Assembly (NCBI RefSeq): GCF_009805705.1
Contig: NZ_VSMB01000008.1
Coordinates: 62,001-126,000 of the forward strand
DNA: 64,000 nucleotides
Source: Ruania rhizosphaerae
GTDB taxonomy: Bacteria; Actinomycetota; Actinomycetes; Actinomycetales; Beutenbergiaceae
Direction: 5' to 3'
Position numbers and translations under genes: made by a program. The notes under the pieces are model-generated. The model did no database searches, had not been told where the DNA came from, and saw only the letters and a program-made list of their open reading frames with translations. Below are positions 51,684-60,046 of the stretch, one piece after another (positions within the stretch are counted from its first letter, which is position 1; every line of letters begins with the position of its first letter).

Positions 51684-53828
51684 TCACCTGCGGTCAGCGA
51701 GGCTCTTCTTGATCGCATGCACCCATCTGCTGATGGCAGCCGCGTCGGCAGCCGCAGGGTGGGGTCCGTAGCGTTCGTCCTGTACAGCCGCAGCGAACTG
51801 CTCGAGCGCGCGCGTCCCGTCCTCGTCCAGTACCTCGCCACCACTGTCAGCGATCGTGCGAGGGGTACTCTGCGCCGTCACCTCGACCCCCGCGCGTTCC
51901 AGTCGATCCACCGTTCGGTGCCACGCAGGTTCGATCCCGGTGCGTCCGAGCGCTGCGCGTCGCCGTAGCCAGAGACTAGCCAGACCGGCTCCGGCTCCGA
52001 GTACGAGTGCAAGCACCAGCGCCCACCACTGCCTCTCGTCCGCCGACCTCGCGGCACTGTCGGGTGCGTCGGCGCCGGTCGCGGCCTCGGCGTCCTCGGT
52101 CGGCTCCTCCGAGACCACCTCCGGGGACGGCTCGGCGGCCTCGGGCTCGCTCTCGGTTGGTGCCGGTGTCGCTGCGGCATCATCCGGCTCGGGTGCCCAC
52201 ACAGGTGCGGACCCGGTCTGCTGCGACGGGGTCGGTTCGAACCGCACCCACCCAGTGCCCGGGAAGTAGATCTGGGGCCAGGCATGGGCGGAGTGTGACC
52301 CGATCGCGCCGCCCTCGTCGGTCTCGGCTCCGGGCAGATAGCCGATGGCCAGGCGGCTCGGCAGCCCGAGACTGCGCGCCAGCATGACCATCGTGGTGGC
52401 GAACTGCACGCAGTAGCCTCGCCGGTCGTTGAGGAAGTCCCAGACGGCATCGGTGGTCCGGACGCCGGTCACGGACTCCGTATAGGTGAACTCACCCGGG
52501 TCGCGCAGGTAGTTCTGCAGCGCAAGCACCTCGTCGTAGGGGGTCTCGGCGCCGGCCTCCTCGACGATCTGCCGTGCCACGTCCTCGATGTCATCGGCGT
52601 AGCCGGTGTCCGGTAGCTCGAGGAGTACCGGATCCGTCTCAGCCTCCCGGGGGTCGGACTCGCGCAGCGTCTGCGGTTCGAGGTCGCGACGGAAGATGGT
52701 CACCTCGTAGGTGAGGGCGTTACCTGGCCGGGCACGATCCACCTGGAGTTCGTCGGAGACCGGATCGTAGCTCGTACCGTCCGGGACCGCGACGCTGCGT
52801 GGCTCACCGGGAAGGAGGAGCCGGTCCTGGCGCAGATCGTGCACGGTGATCGCGACGGTGCTGCGCGTGGTCCGGCTGGCAGACTCCGGCCAGAGCATCT
52901 GGTCCTCCGAGGTGACTGCTACCGCATCGCTCGTACCTTCGCGGCGGCGATCCCAGGTCGACCCGTCGAACTCGGTCACCGTGTAGGCGTGCAGTGGTCC
53001 CAGCTCCTGTGGGGGTGCGCCTGTGTAGCTGACGACCTCCTCCTCGGAGCGCCGGACCAGATCGTCGCGGAGGTCGAGGCCGAGCTCGAGGCGGGTGAAC
53101 CGAGCCTGACCGATCTCGGCCGGTGTGTGGATCCGCACCGGGTTGGGCAGGGCCACGACGGATGGGGCCACCGCCATCGCGAACACCAGGCTGACTGCGA
53201 CGCTCGCTGCGAGTGCGAGGGCCGGTGCGCGACGGGATCGCCGTGACCTCGACTCGGGTGCGGCTCGCGGCTCGGGTGCCGCAGCCGTGGCGAGCACGGC
53301 GAGAAAGGCCAGCCCGCACGCCACGAGGATAGTGGGTGCCACCGGGGCGTCCAGCAGTACCGGCACGCACCACAGTGCCAGCACCGGCACCATCGACCAG
53401 GCCGGTGCCCGGCACCCGACCGCCACGAGTTCGGCGAGCAGGAAGGACGCGAGGGCGCCCGCGACGATGAGCAGGCCGACGCCATCCTGGTCCGTGATCG
53501 GAGGCAGGACGACCTGCGTGTGGGCCACCGCCGTCGTGATCAGGTGCTCGAGGTAGGCGATGCTCTCCCGGTCGGGAAGGCCGGGGATGCCTGCGACGCC
53601 CCGGGTGTACCAGCCGTGCAGTATCAGCGCGCCGATCGCGGTTGTGACGAGGGTGGGCACCAGCACCGGCCGGATCCTGCGGCGCAGTAGCACGAGCAGC
53701 GCGCCACACAGAGCTAGTGTGACCGCCAGTTCGGGAAGCCACAGTGAAGCCGCCACGAGGCCGGCCATCGCCCCTGTGCTCGCCAGGACGAGGGCAGCCA
53801 CGGCGGCGGTGCGCGCGGCGGCGATCAT
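51684..53828 (-). CDS. Transglutaminase-like membrane protein (DUF3488/TgpA type)
   Basis: A 714-residue protein with about six N-terminal membrane helices (to ~residue 230), an extracytoplasmic transglutaminase domain with Cys473 (RRGYCVQFA) and His515 (SAHAW), a Pro/Glu/Ala linker and another helix near 625 with a cytoplasmic tail. The FEPTP segment has Glu where many members have Asp. The ATG overlaps the DUF58 stop (ATGA). In MoxR-DUF58-transglutaminase operons the enzyme is thought to act on the envelope; the substrate is unknown. Confidence 0.9.
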   Translation of the reverse strand: MIAAARTAAVAALVLASTGAMAGLVAASLWLPELAVTLALCGALLVLLRRRIRPVLVPTLVTTAIGALILHGWYTRGVAGIPGLPDRESIAYLEHLITTAVAHTQVVLPPITDQDGVGLLIVAGALASFLLAELVAVGCRAPAWSMVPVLALWCVPVLLDAPVAPTILVACGLAFLAVLATAAAPEPRAAPESRSRRSRRAPALALAASVAVSLVFAMAVAPSVVALPNPVRIHTPAEIGQARFTRLELGLDLRDDLVRRSEEEVVSYTGAPPQELGPLHAYTVTEFDGSTWDRRREGTSDAVAVTSEDQMLWPESASRTTRSTVAITVHDLRQDRLLLPGEPRSVAVPDGTSYDPVSDELQVDRARPGNALTYEVTIFRRDLEPQTLRESDPREAETDPVLLELPDTGYADDIEDVARQIVEEAGAETPYDEVLALQNYLRDPGEFTYTESVTGVRTTDAVWDFLNDRRGYCVQFATTMVMLARSLGLPSRLAIGYLPGAETDEGGAIGSHSAHAWPQIYFPGTGWVRFEPTPSQQTGSAPVWAPEPDDAAATPAPTESEPEAAEPSPEVVSEEPTEDAEAATGADAPDSAARSADERQWWALVLALVLGAGAGLASLWLRRRAALGRTGIEPAWHRTVDRLERAGVEVTAQSTPRTIADSGGEVLDEDGTRALEQFAAAVQDERYGPHPAAADAAAISRWVHAIKKSLADRR

Positions 53829-54952
53829 GCCTGGCTCCCCAGCAGGTCGGCCCAGACGTCGTCGACCGGAGCGTCAGGTCCACCGACCCGCACCGCCCAC
53901 CCCGCGTCGGCGAGTGTCCCCGCTGTGCCGTGCCGGTCGTCGGTCAGCAGCGCCACGCGCCGGCCCGGCCACGCGGAGAGGGCGGCGGCGGTCTGCGCCG
54001 AGGGTGCGCGGAGTGCGACCAGGCAGAAGGCAGCGCCGGGCTCGGTAGGCACGACAGGGGAGGTCGAGTGACGGGCTCGCGCATACAGGTCCAACGCCGT
54101 CGCCGTGTCCGCAAGGGTGGTGCTTCCCATGTCGCTGGAGCGGTCCGCGCGGGACCAGGTCGCGCTGATGTGCACTCGAAAGCCGTAGTCGATCAAGGCC
54201 ACCGTGATCGAGGCCGTGGCCGCGACGAGCCACTCGGTGCTCGTGTCCGGATGAGCGGGCTCGGGTGGACCGATGTCCAGCAGCAGGTGGGCCAGGTGGT
54301 CCTGGGTGGGCTCGTCCTGCCGCGTGAGAAGCTCACCGTGGCGTGCTGAGGCGCGCCAGTGGACGCGGCGGAGGTCGTCACCGGGCCGGTACTCGCGCAG
54401 GGTGAGGTCGTCCGGTGTGCGGTCGGGGCGTCCGGCTCGTGCGTGCGCCGACAGGCGGTCGGCCCACGCCCGCACGAGCGGTCCGAGATCGGTCACCGGT
54501 GGCCAGACGATCAGGTCGTCCTGCCCACGTGCCGAGAACCGGCTCCGCGCCAGGCGTAGCGGGTCGGACTGGACCACAACCGCCGGACCGACCCGGTACA
54601 TCCCGCGCAGCAGGGGGCGCACCGTGTATCCGGTCGGGTTGGTCTGCTCGCGATTCAGCCCTGTCGGGATGCGTTCTCGTAGCGAGGTCCACGCATCCGG
54701 ACCGGTGCCGCCGGTGCTCAGCCGTACCTGTACCGGTTCCCCGGCGTGCGGGCGGCGTGGCTCGATGGTCCGGGTGAGATCGGGGGCGTGTCCGACGATC
54801 CTGCGCACGACCAGCCATAGCAGGCTCACCACCGGGGCCGTGAGGGCGAGTGCGGCGAGCGTGGCGATCTCCGACGATCTCATGGCGGAGGCGAGGAACG
54901 CCAGACCGGCGCCTGCGAGCAGCAGGCCCGCACCGCGTGCCGTCGGTCGCAT
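53825..54952 (-). CDS. DUF58 domain protein
   Basis: A 375-residue protein with two N-terminal hydrophobic segments (about 8-24 and 28-50), then a beta-rich region and the DUF58 signature REYRPGDDLRRVHWRASARH near residue 190, followed by a vWA-like C-terminal half. It starts 6 bp after the moxR stop and overlaps the transglutaminase gene by 4 bp, so the three genes form one operon. DUF58 proteins are predicted partners of MoxR ATPases. Confidence 0.9.
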   Translation of the reverse strand: MRPTARGAGLLLAGAGLAFLASAMRSSEIATLAALALTAPVVSLLWLVVRRIVGHAPDLTRTIEPRRPHAGEPVQVRLSTGGTGPDAWTSLRERIPTGLNREQTNPTGYTVRPLLRGMYRVGPAVVVQSDPLRLARSRFSARGQDDLIVWPPVTDLGPLVRAWADRLSAHARAGRPDRTPDDLTLREYRPGDDLRRVHWRASARHGELLTRQDEPTQDHLAHLLLDIGPPEPAHPDTSTEWLVAATASITVALIDYGFRVHISATWSRADRSSDMGSTTLADTATALDLYARARHSTSPVVPTEPGAAFCLVALRAPSAQTAAALSAWPGRRVALLTDDRHGTAGTLADAGWAVRVGGPDAPVDDVWADLLGSQA

Positions 54953-54958
54953 GGAGCC

Positions 54959-55912
54959 TTACCGGTGGACCGGGACGGATGCGGCGATCTCCGCCAGGAC
55001 TGCATCGACTCCCGTGTGCGCGAGCCGCGCCGTCCGGGTGAGCATCACCCGGTGTCCCAGGACAGGGTGGATGAGTGCCTGCACGTCGTCGGGGATCACG
55101 TAGTCGCGCCCGGCCATGAGGGCCACCGCGCGCGCGAGCGCGACCAGGTGCAGTCCGGCTCGTGGCGATGCACCGAGTGAGAGATCGGCGTGCTCGCGGG
55201 TGGCGTGGACGAGGTCCAGGACGTAGCGCAGCACGTTCTCCGACGCATGCACCTGCCGGGCGGCGACTGCCATGTCCCGGACGTCGTCGAGCGAGATCAC
55301 GGGCCGCAGCGTCGACAGCGGATCATGCTCCCCGCCGGCGCTGAGCAGGCCGAGCTCGTCGGTGGCAGGTGGGTACCCGATCGAGATCTGGGCCATGAAC
55401 CGGTCTCGCTGTGCCTCCGGCAACGCGTACGTGCCCTCCATCTCCACCGGGTTCTGGGTGGCGATCACCATGAACGGGCGCGGGAGGTCGTGCGTGGCGC
55501 CGTCGACGGTGACCTGGCGCTCGGCCATGCACTCCAGCAGGGCCGACTGCGTCTTCGGAGACGCCCGGTTGATCTCGTCGCCGATCACGACGGTGGCGAA
55601 GACAGGCCCCGGGTGGAAGTCGAAGGAGGCCGTCTCCTGGCGGTACACCGTCACGCCCGTCAGGTCGCCAGGCAACAGGTCGGGAGTGAACTGGATCCGG
55701 CCCACGGTCCCGGCCACCGATGCGGCCAGTGCCTTGGCGAGCGTCGTCTTACCGACTCCGGGCACGTCCTCGAGCAGCAGGTGCCCCTCGGCCAGGAAGG
55801 TGGCGATCGCTGTGCGGACCGCCTCCGGTCGCCCCCGCACCACGGTCTCCAGATTCTCCTGGAGGCGGGCGATCGAGAGGGCAGCTGGCGTCATCGTTCC
55901 CTGCTCGGTCAT
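54959..55912 (-). CDS. moxR: MoxR family AAA ATPase
   Basis: A 317-residue AAA+ ATPase. Walker A GVGKTTLAK is near residue 51, Walker B VVIGDEINRA, sensor 1 IATQNPVEMEGTYALPEAQRDR (in parts), and a lid domain follow. MoxR proteins act as chaperones for vWA/DUF58 partners. TAGGCT (55924 to 55919) is 6 nt before the ATG at 55912 with no Shine-Dalgarno; an ATG 18 nt downstream is possible. It leads the moxR-DUF58-transglutaminase operon, transcribed away from mraZ. Confidence 0.92.
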   Translation of the reverse strand: MTEQGTMTPAALSIARLQENLETVVRGRPEAVRTAIATFLAEGHLLLEDVPGVGKTTLAKALAASVAGTVGRIQFTPDLLPGDLTGVTVYRQETASFDFHPGPVFATVVIGDEINRASPKTQSALLECMAERQVTVDGATHDLPRPFMVIATQNPVEMEGTYALPEAQRDRFMAQISIGYPPATDELGLLSAGGEHDPLSTLRPVISLDDVRDMAVAARQVHASENVLRYVLDLVHATREHADLSLGASPRAGLHLVALARAVALMAGRDYVIPDDVQALIHPVLGHRVMLTRTARLAHTGVDAVLAEIAASVPVHR

Positions 55913-55918
55913 GTCCCG

Positions 55919-55924
55919 AGCCTA
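55919..55924 (-). promoter_or_regulatory. -10 element of the moxR operon
   Basis: TAGGCT on the minus strand, 6 nt before the moxR ATG, is interpreted as a leaderless promoter. The inverted GTGGAG repeats at 56017-56032 lie about 92 bp upstream of it. Confidence 0.5.
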
Positions 55925-56016
55925 CGTCGATGGCGGCGGATGCGATGCACAACCTCGGGCTCCGAGGTCCCCGACGCTGAGCTGCCCGCTGGGTCAGTTA
56001 TCGCAGCGGGATGGGC

Positions 56017-56032
56017 CTCCACTTTCCTCCAC
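56017..56032 (-). promoter_or_regulatory. Inverted pair of MraZ-type boxes between moxR and mraZ
   Basis: On the minus strand GTGGAG-GAAA-GTGGAG: two identical hexamers with 10-bp spacing, the same unit and period as the boxes in front of mraZ but in opposite orientation. They are about 50-65 bp upstream of the mraZ -10. Confidence 0.6.
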
Positions 56033-56079
56033 CCCTGCTGGCCTGCGGTTTTGCTGTGCCGCCATGCAAATACGGTCGC

Positions 56080-56123
56080 TAAGATCCTTGCTTGTGGAGG
56101 GAAGTGGAGTAATGTGGGGGATA
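56080..56123 (+). promoter_or_regulatory. mraZ promoter with three phased MraZ boxes
   Basis: TAAGAT (56080-56085) is a -10 candidate. From 56094 come GTGGAGGGAA, GTGGAGTAAT and GTGGGGGATA, three 10-nt direct repeats beginning GTGG(A/G)G. MraZ rings bind three or four such regularly spaced repeats in the mra promoter of other bacteria, so autoregulation of the dcw operon is strongly suggested. Confidence 0.75.
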
Positions 56124-56151
56124 CCGGAGAGGAGTGGGAAGGAGGTGGACC

Positions 56152-56580
56152 TTGTTCCTGGGGACGTACGAACCGCGACTGGACGACAAGGGCCGCCTGA
56201 TCCTGCCCTCGAAGTTCCGGGAACCGATGTCGGCGGGGATCGTGATCACCCGCGGGCAGGATCGGTGCCTGTACGCCTATCCGCGAGTGGAGTTCGAGCG
56301 GATCCTGGCTCGGATGCAGGACGCGTCCACCACGTCCAAGCGCAACCGTGACTACATGCGGGTCTTCCTCTCCGGGGCATCGGACGAGATCCCCGACAAG
56401 CAGGGCCGCGTGACCATCACATCGAATCTGCGCAACTACGCCGGACTTGGCCGCGACCTGGCCGTGATCGGCGCCGGCACCAAGGTCGAGATCTGGGATC
56501 TGCAGGCCTGGACCACCTATCTGGAAGAGAACGAACAGGCATTCGCCGACATCAGTGAGGAGGTGCTCCCGGGACTGTGA
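56152..56580 (+). CDS. mraZ: Transcriptional regulator MraZ
   Basis: A 142-residue AbrB-like regulator with two tandem DxxxR folds: D-D-K-G-R-L-I-L-P near residues 12-20 and D-K-Q-G-R-V-T-I near 83-90. The start is TTG 56152: AAGGAGG is 6 nt upstream, the protein then begins [14 protein letters not shown] exactly as in the family, and the length equals the usual ~143. The GTG at 56134 lies upstream of the ribosome site. It is the first gene of the dcw cluster. Confidence 0.95.
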   Translation: MFLGTYEPRLDDKGRLILPSKFREPMSAGIVITRGQDRCLYAYPRVEFERILARMQDASTTSKRNRDYMRVFLSGASDEIPDKQGRVTITSNLRNYAGLGRDLAVIGAGTKVEIWDLQAWTTYLEENEQAFADISEEVLPGL

Positions 56581-56820
56581 GGTACTGCACGCAGCGGCCC
56601 CGGCGTTCATCCCGCTTGGTCTCTCACCGCGACTCTGACGCACTTCCCCGGCGCCAGAGCAGGCGGGGGGAGTCCTGGCCGGGTGAGCGGAGGGCCACCC
56701 GGCCACCTCTGTCAGATCCCTTCCCCACCTGTCCCTCCACTTCCCTCCACCCCGACGGCGGAGCCCACCTCACCCCGTGAATCCACCCGCTCCTATCCAC
56801 CACCGACGAGAGGCCCGATC
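56581..56820. promoter_or_regulatory. mraZ-rsmH intergenic region with a second inverted MraZ-type cluster
   Basis: A 240-bp pyrimidine-rich gap. On the minus strand GTGGAG (56750 to 56745), GTGGAG (56740 to 56735) and GTGGGG (56728 to 56723) recur with 10- and 12-bp spacing. TATCCA near 56794 could be a -10 for rsmH. No gene is evident. Confidence 0.6.
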
Positions 56821-57789
56821 GTGACGACATCGCCGGACCGGCACATCCCCGTGCTGGCGCAGCGGTGCCTCGACCTGCTCGAGCCCGCGGTGGGTGACCC
56901 AGGCGCGGTCCTCATCGATGCGACTCTCGGCCTCGGCGGACACGCCGAGGCCGCGTTGCGTCGGTTCCCACACCTGCGGGTGGTCGGGATCGATCGTGAT
57001 CCGGAGGCGATCACCACGGCGAGCGAACGTCTCGCGGACTTCGCTGACCGGTTCGTCGCGGTGCACGCGGTCTACGACGAGATCGGCGCGATCGCCGCTG
57101 AGCACGGACCGGGCGGCCGGGTGCAGGGCATCCTGTTCGACCTCGGCGTCTCCTCGATGCAGCTGGATGAGGCCGAGCGTGGCTTCTCCTACGCTCAGGA
57201 CGCCCCGCTGGACATGCGGATGGATCAGAGCACCGGACGGACAGCCGCAGATCTGCTGGCTGAGGCACCTGAGGCGGAGTTGCGACGGATCCTCTTCACC
57301 TATGGAGAAGAGAAATTCGCCCCGAGGATCGCCCGTGCGCTGGTCCGGGCCCGCGCCGAGCAGCCGCTGACCCGGTCCGGTGAGCTGGTGGAACTGGTGC
57401 GCGCGAACATCCCGCACGCGGCCCGCCGCACCGGCGGCAATCCGGCCAAGCGCACGTTCCAGGCGCTGCGGATCGCTGTCAACGCGGAGCTGGAGGTGCT
57501 GGGGCGAGCGCTTCCGGCGGCGATCGATGCGCTCGTGGTCGGCGGGCGGATCGTCGTCGAGTCGTATCAGTCGCTTGAGGACCGGATCGTCAAGCGAGCA
57601 CTCGCGACTGGTGCCCGATCGAGTGCCCCCGACGATCTTCCGGTACCGCTGCCCGAGCACGCACCGTCGCTGCGGTTGCTCACACGGGGTGCGGAGCAGG
57701 CCGATGAGGACGAGCGAGAGCACAACCCGCGCTCGGCGTCGGTGCGGGTCCGGGCCGCTGAACGGATCCGGGAAGGGAGTCCACGATGA
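56821..57789 (+). CDS. rsmH: 16S rRNA (cytosine(1402)-N4)-methyltransferase
   Basis: A 322-residue SAM methyltransferase modifying C1402 in the ribosomal P site. RHIPVL at the N-terminus, [12 protein letters not shown] (SAM loop), [19 protein letters not shown] and [12 protein letters not shown] are characteristic. The GTG at 56821 has GAGAGG 7 nt upstream. Its stop overlaps the ftsL start (ATGA). Confidence 0.96.
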   Translation: MTTSPDRHIPVLAQRCLDLLEPAVGDPGAVLIDATLGLGGHAEAALRRFPHLRVVGIDRDPEAITTASERLADFADRFVAVHAVYDEIGAIAAEHGPGGRVQGILFDLGVSSMQLDEAERGFSYAQDAPLDMRMDQSTGRTAADLLAEAPEAELRRILFTYGEEKFAPRIARALVRARAEQPLTRSGELVELVRANIPHAARRTGGNPAKRTFQALRIAVNAELEVLGRALPAAIDALVVGGRIVVESYQSLEDRIVKRALATGARSSAPDDLPVPLPEHAPSLRLLTRGAEQADEDEREHNPRSASVRVRAAERIREGSPR

Positions 57790-58193
57790 GTGCAGTTCCA
57801 CTCCGGCCGCTTCGCGCGCGCCAAGCCCCGGCCACAGGTGCCGGCTGGCGGCCACGGCTGCGCATCGTGCGGGCTCCGCAACCCGGTCGCAGCCGGGTGC
57901 CGTTCATCCTGCTGTGCCTGAGCATCCTCGCAAGTGCGCTGCTGAGCGTGCTGCTCCTCAACACCTCGATGGCGGCCACCTCATATGAGATCCACGAGCA
58001 GCGGATCGCGCTGGCCCGACTATCGGAGCAGCAGCAGGCACTGTCACAGGACGTGGATCGCCTCGCCTCTCCGGCCGAGCTGGAGCGGGCGGCACTGGCG
58101 ATCGGGATGGAGCCGGCGGGTCAGATCCGGTACCTGGTGCTCTCCGAGGGGACGATCCTCGGCGAGGACGAGGCTCTGGTCGGCGAGGGATGA
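57786..58193 (+). CDS. ftsL: Cell division protein FtsL-like
   Basis: A 135-residue bitopic protein: basic cytoplasmic N-terminus, one membrane helix (about 39-60), then a short extracytoplasmic coiled coil ([20 protein letters not shown]). Sequence conservation in FtsL is low; the call rests on topology, length and position between rsmH and ftsI. It would join the FtsQLB divisome subcomplex. Confidence 0.85.
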   Translation: MSAVPLRPLRARQAPATGAGWRPRLRIVRAPQPGRSRVPFILLCLSILASALLSVLLLNTSMAATSYEIHEQRIALARLSEQQQALSQDVDRLASPAELERAALAIGMEPAGQIRYLVLSEGTILGEDEALVGEG

Positions 58194-58226
58194 CGGAAAG
58201 TTCGCAGGGGAACGAGAGGACGCACG

Positions 58227-60011
58227 ATGGCACAGTCGAGACGGGTGAACCCGGTCATGGCCGTCGGTACGCCGGAACGCCGTCAGGCGGTGCTGCTGGC
58301 GATGCTGCTGGTCGTCGTGCTCGCGTTCGCCGCCCGCTTGGTGTGGGTGCAGGTCATCGAGGGGCCACGACTGGCGGCCGCGGCACAGGCGGATCGCAGC
58401 TACACCTACACCGATCACGCTGCCCGCGGTTCGATCGTGGACAGCAATGGCACCGTGCTCGCCACCTCGGTACAGACCTACCGAGTGGTCGCCGACCTGA
58501 TGTCGATCCCCGCCTATACGCCCCAGGACTCCGAGGGTGAAGTCACCGGCTACGGTGCGGCGGCTGCGGCGCGCGACCTGGCTCCGATCCTGGGCCTCGA
58601 CCGCAACCGATTGGGCGCCGAGCTCGTGGGGGAGGACCGGTACCACATCATCGCGCGTGAGGTGACCCCGGAAGTCTGGCAGGAGATCGCCGCGCTCAAC
58701 GTCCCCGGCATCTCCGCCGAGGAGACCGCCGAACGGTCTTATCCCAACGGCAGCACGGCGGGGCAGATCGTCGGTTGGGTCAACGATGAAGGTGACGGTG
58801 CGGCGGGTCTGGAGTCCAGCCTGAACTCGCGACTGTTGGGCACAGACGGCGAGTTCACCGTCGAGATCGGTGCCACGGGTCAAGTCATTCCCACCGGACA
58901 GAACGTTTCCACGCCCGCCGTGCCGGGATGCGATGTGCACCTGACGATCGACGCCGATCTGAACTGGTATGCCCAGCGCACCATCGATGAGACGGTCGAC
59001 ACCTACGGTGCGGACTGGGGCGCCGTCGTCGTGATCGACACCCGGACCGGACAGATCCTCGCGTTGGCAGACTCCGACGCGGTCGACCCGAACGACCCAG
59101 GTGCCTCGCGCTACAGCGGGTCCCACGCCGTCCAGGACGTCTACGACCCTGGGTCGACCGGCAAGGTGCTCACCGTGCTCTCCGCGCTCGAGGAGGGCGA
59201 GGTTACCCCGACCACTGCGATCGAGGACCCATATCGCCTGACCACGGAGAACGGCCAGACTTTCCACGACCACACCGAGCACCCGGACCAGATGCTGACC
59301 ACCACCGGGGTATTGGCCTATTCCGCGAACACCGGCACTGTCAACATCGGGTCCCGGATGAGCGATGCGACCCGGTACGAGTACATGCAGCGACTCGGCT
59401 GGGGGACCCGGACCGGGGTCGGTCTGCCCGGGGAGACGGCGGGGCTCCTGCACCACTACGAGGACTGGGACGGCGCGATGCGCTACACCACCATGTTCGG
59501 CCAGGGCGTCTCGGTGAACCTGCTGCAGAACACGAGCGTCTTCTCCACCATTGCCAACGATGGCGTGCGTATGCCGCTGAGCATCGTCGACGGCTATGAC
59601 TGCTCCGACGGCTACGAGGAGGTCGACCCCGGCGAGCCGGTCCAGGTGGTCTCCGAGGAGTCCAGCGAGCAGATGATCCGGATGCTGGAGAGCGTCGTGG
59701 GCGAGGAGGGCACCGGCGAGCGGGCCGCGATCGACGGTTACCGCACGGCCGGGAAGACCGGGACGGCCCAGATCCCGGACGGCCACGGTGGCATCAGTGA
59801 TGTCGCGGCCTCCTTCGTCGGGATCGCCCCCGCGGACGACCCGCAGATCGCCGTCGGTGTGGTGGTCTACCGCCCGGACAGCGGCTTCTTCGGGGGCACG
59901 ATCGCTGCACCCGTCTTCCAGGACGTGACGTCCTTCGCCCTGCAGTCCCTCGGCGTCCCGCCCAGCAGTGAGCCCGCCGATCCGTACCCGCTCCGGCCCG
60001 ACGATCAGTGA
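58227..60011 (+). CDS. ftsI: Septal peptidoglycan transpeptidase FtsI (class B PBP)
   Basis: A 594-residue penicillin-binding protein. One membrane helix (about 22-42) is followed by the pedestal domain and a transpeptidase domain with all three motifs: S310-T-G-K313, S366-A-N368 and K510-T-G. GAGAGG lies 7 nt before the ATG. The C-terminus lacks PASTA domains. It crosslinks septal peptidoglycan with FtsW. The stop overlaps the alternative GTG start of murE. Confidence 0.96.
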   Translation: MAQSRRVNPVMAVGTPERRQAVLLAMLLVVVLAFAARLVWVQVIEGPRLAAAAQADRSYTYTDHAARGSIVDSNGTVLATSVQTYRVVADLMSIPAYTPQDSEGEVTGYGAAAAARDLAPILGLDRNRLGAELVGEDRYHIIAREVTPEVWQEIAALNVPGISAEETAERSYPNGSTAGQIVGWVNDEGDGAAGLESSLNSRLLGTDGEFTVEIGATGQVIPTGQNVSTPAVPGCDVHLTIDADLNWYAQRTIDETVDTYGADWGAVVVIDTRTGQILALADSDAVDPNDPGASRYSGSHAVQDVYDPGSTGKVLTVLSALEEGEVTPTTAIEDPYRLTTENGQTFHDHTEHPDQMLTTTGVLAYSANTGTVNIGSRMSDATRYEYMQRLGWGTRTGVGLPGETAGLLHHYEDWDGAMRYTTMFGQGVSVNLLQNTSVFSTIANDGVRMPLSIVDGYDCSDGYEEVDPGEPVQVVSEESSEQMIRMLESVVGEEGTGERAAIDGYRTAGKTGTAQIPDGHGGISDVAASFVGIAPADDPQIAVGVVVYRPDSGFFGGTIAAPVFQDVTSFALQSLGVPPSSEPADPYPLRPDDQ

Positions 60012-60032
60012 CCGGTCAGAGACGACGGGCGG

Positions 60033-60038
60033 TAGATT
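60033..60038 (+). promoter_or_regulatory. Candidate internal -10 before murE
   Basis: TAGATT is 8 nt before the ATG at 60047, which has no Shine-Dalgarno. This is the leaderless pattern seen at many other starts in the window and suggests an internal dcw promoter. Confidence 0.45.
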
Positions 60039-60046
60039 TCTCACTC

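Noticed and set aside
58044-60044. 666-residue minus-strand open frame opposite ftsI
   Set aside because: ftsI has all three PBP motifs on the plus strand; the antisense frame shows only low-complexity sequence.
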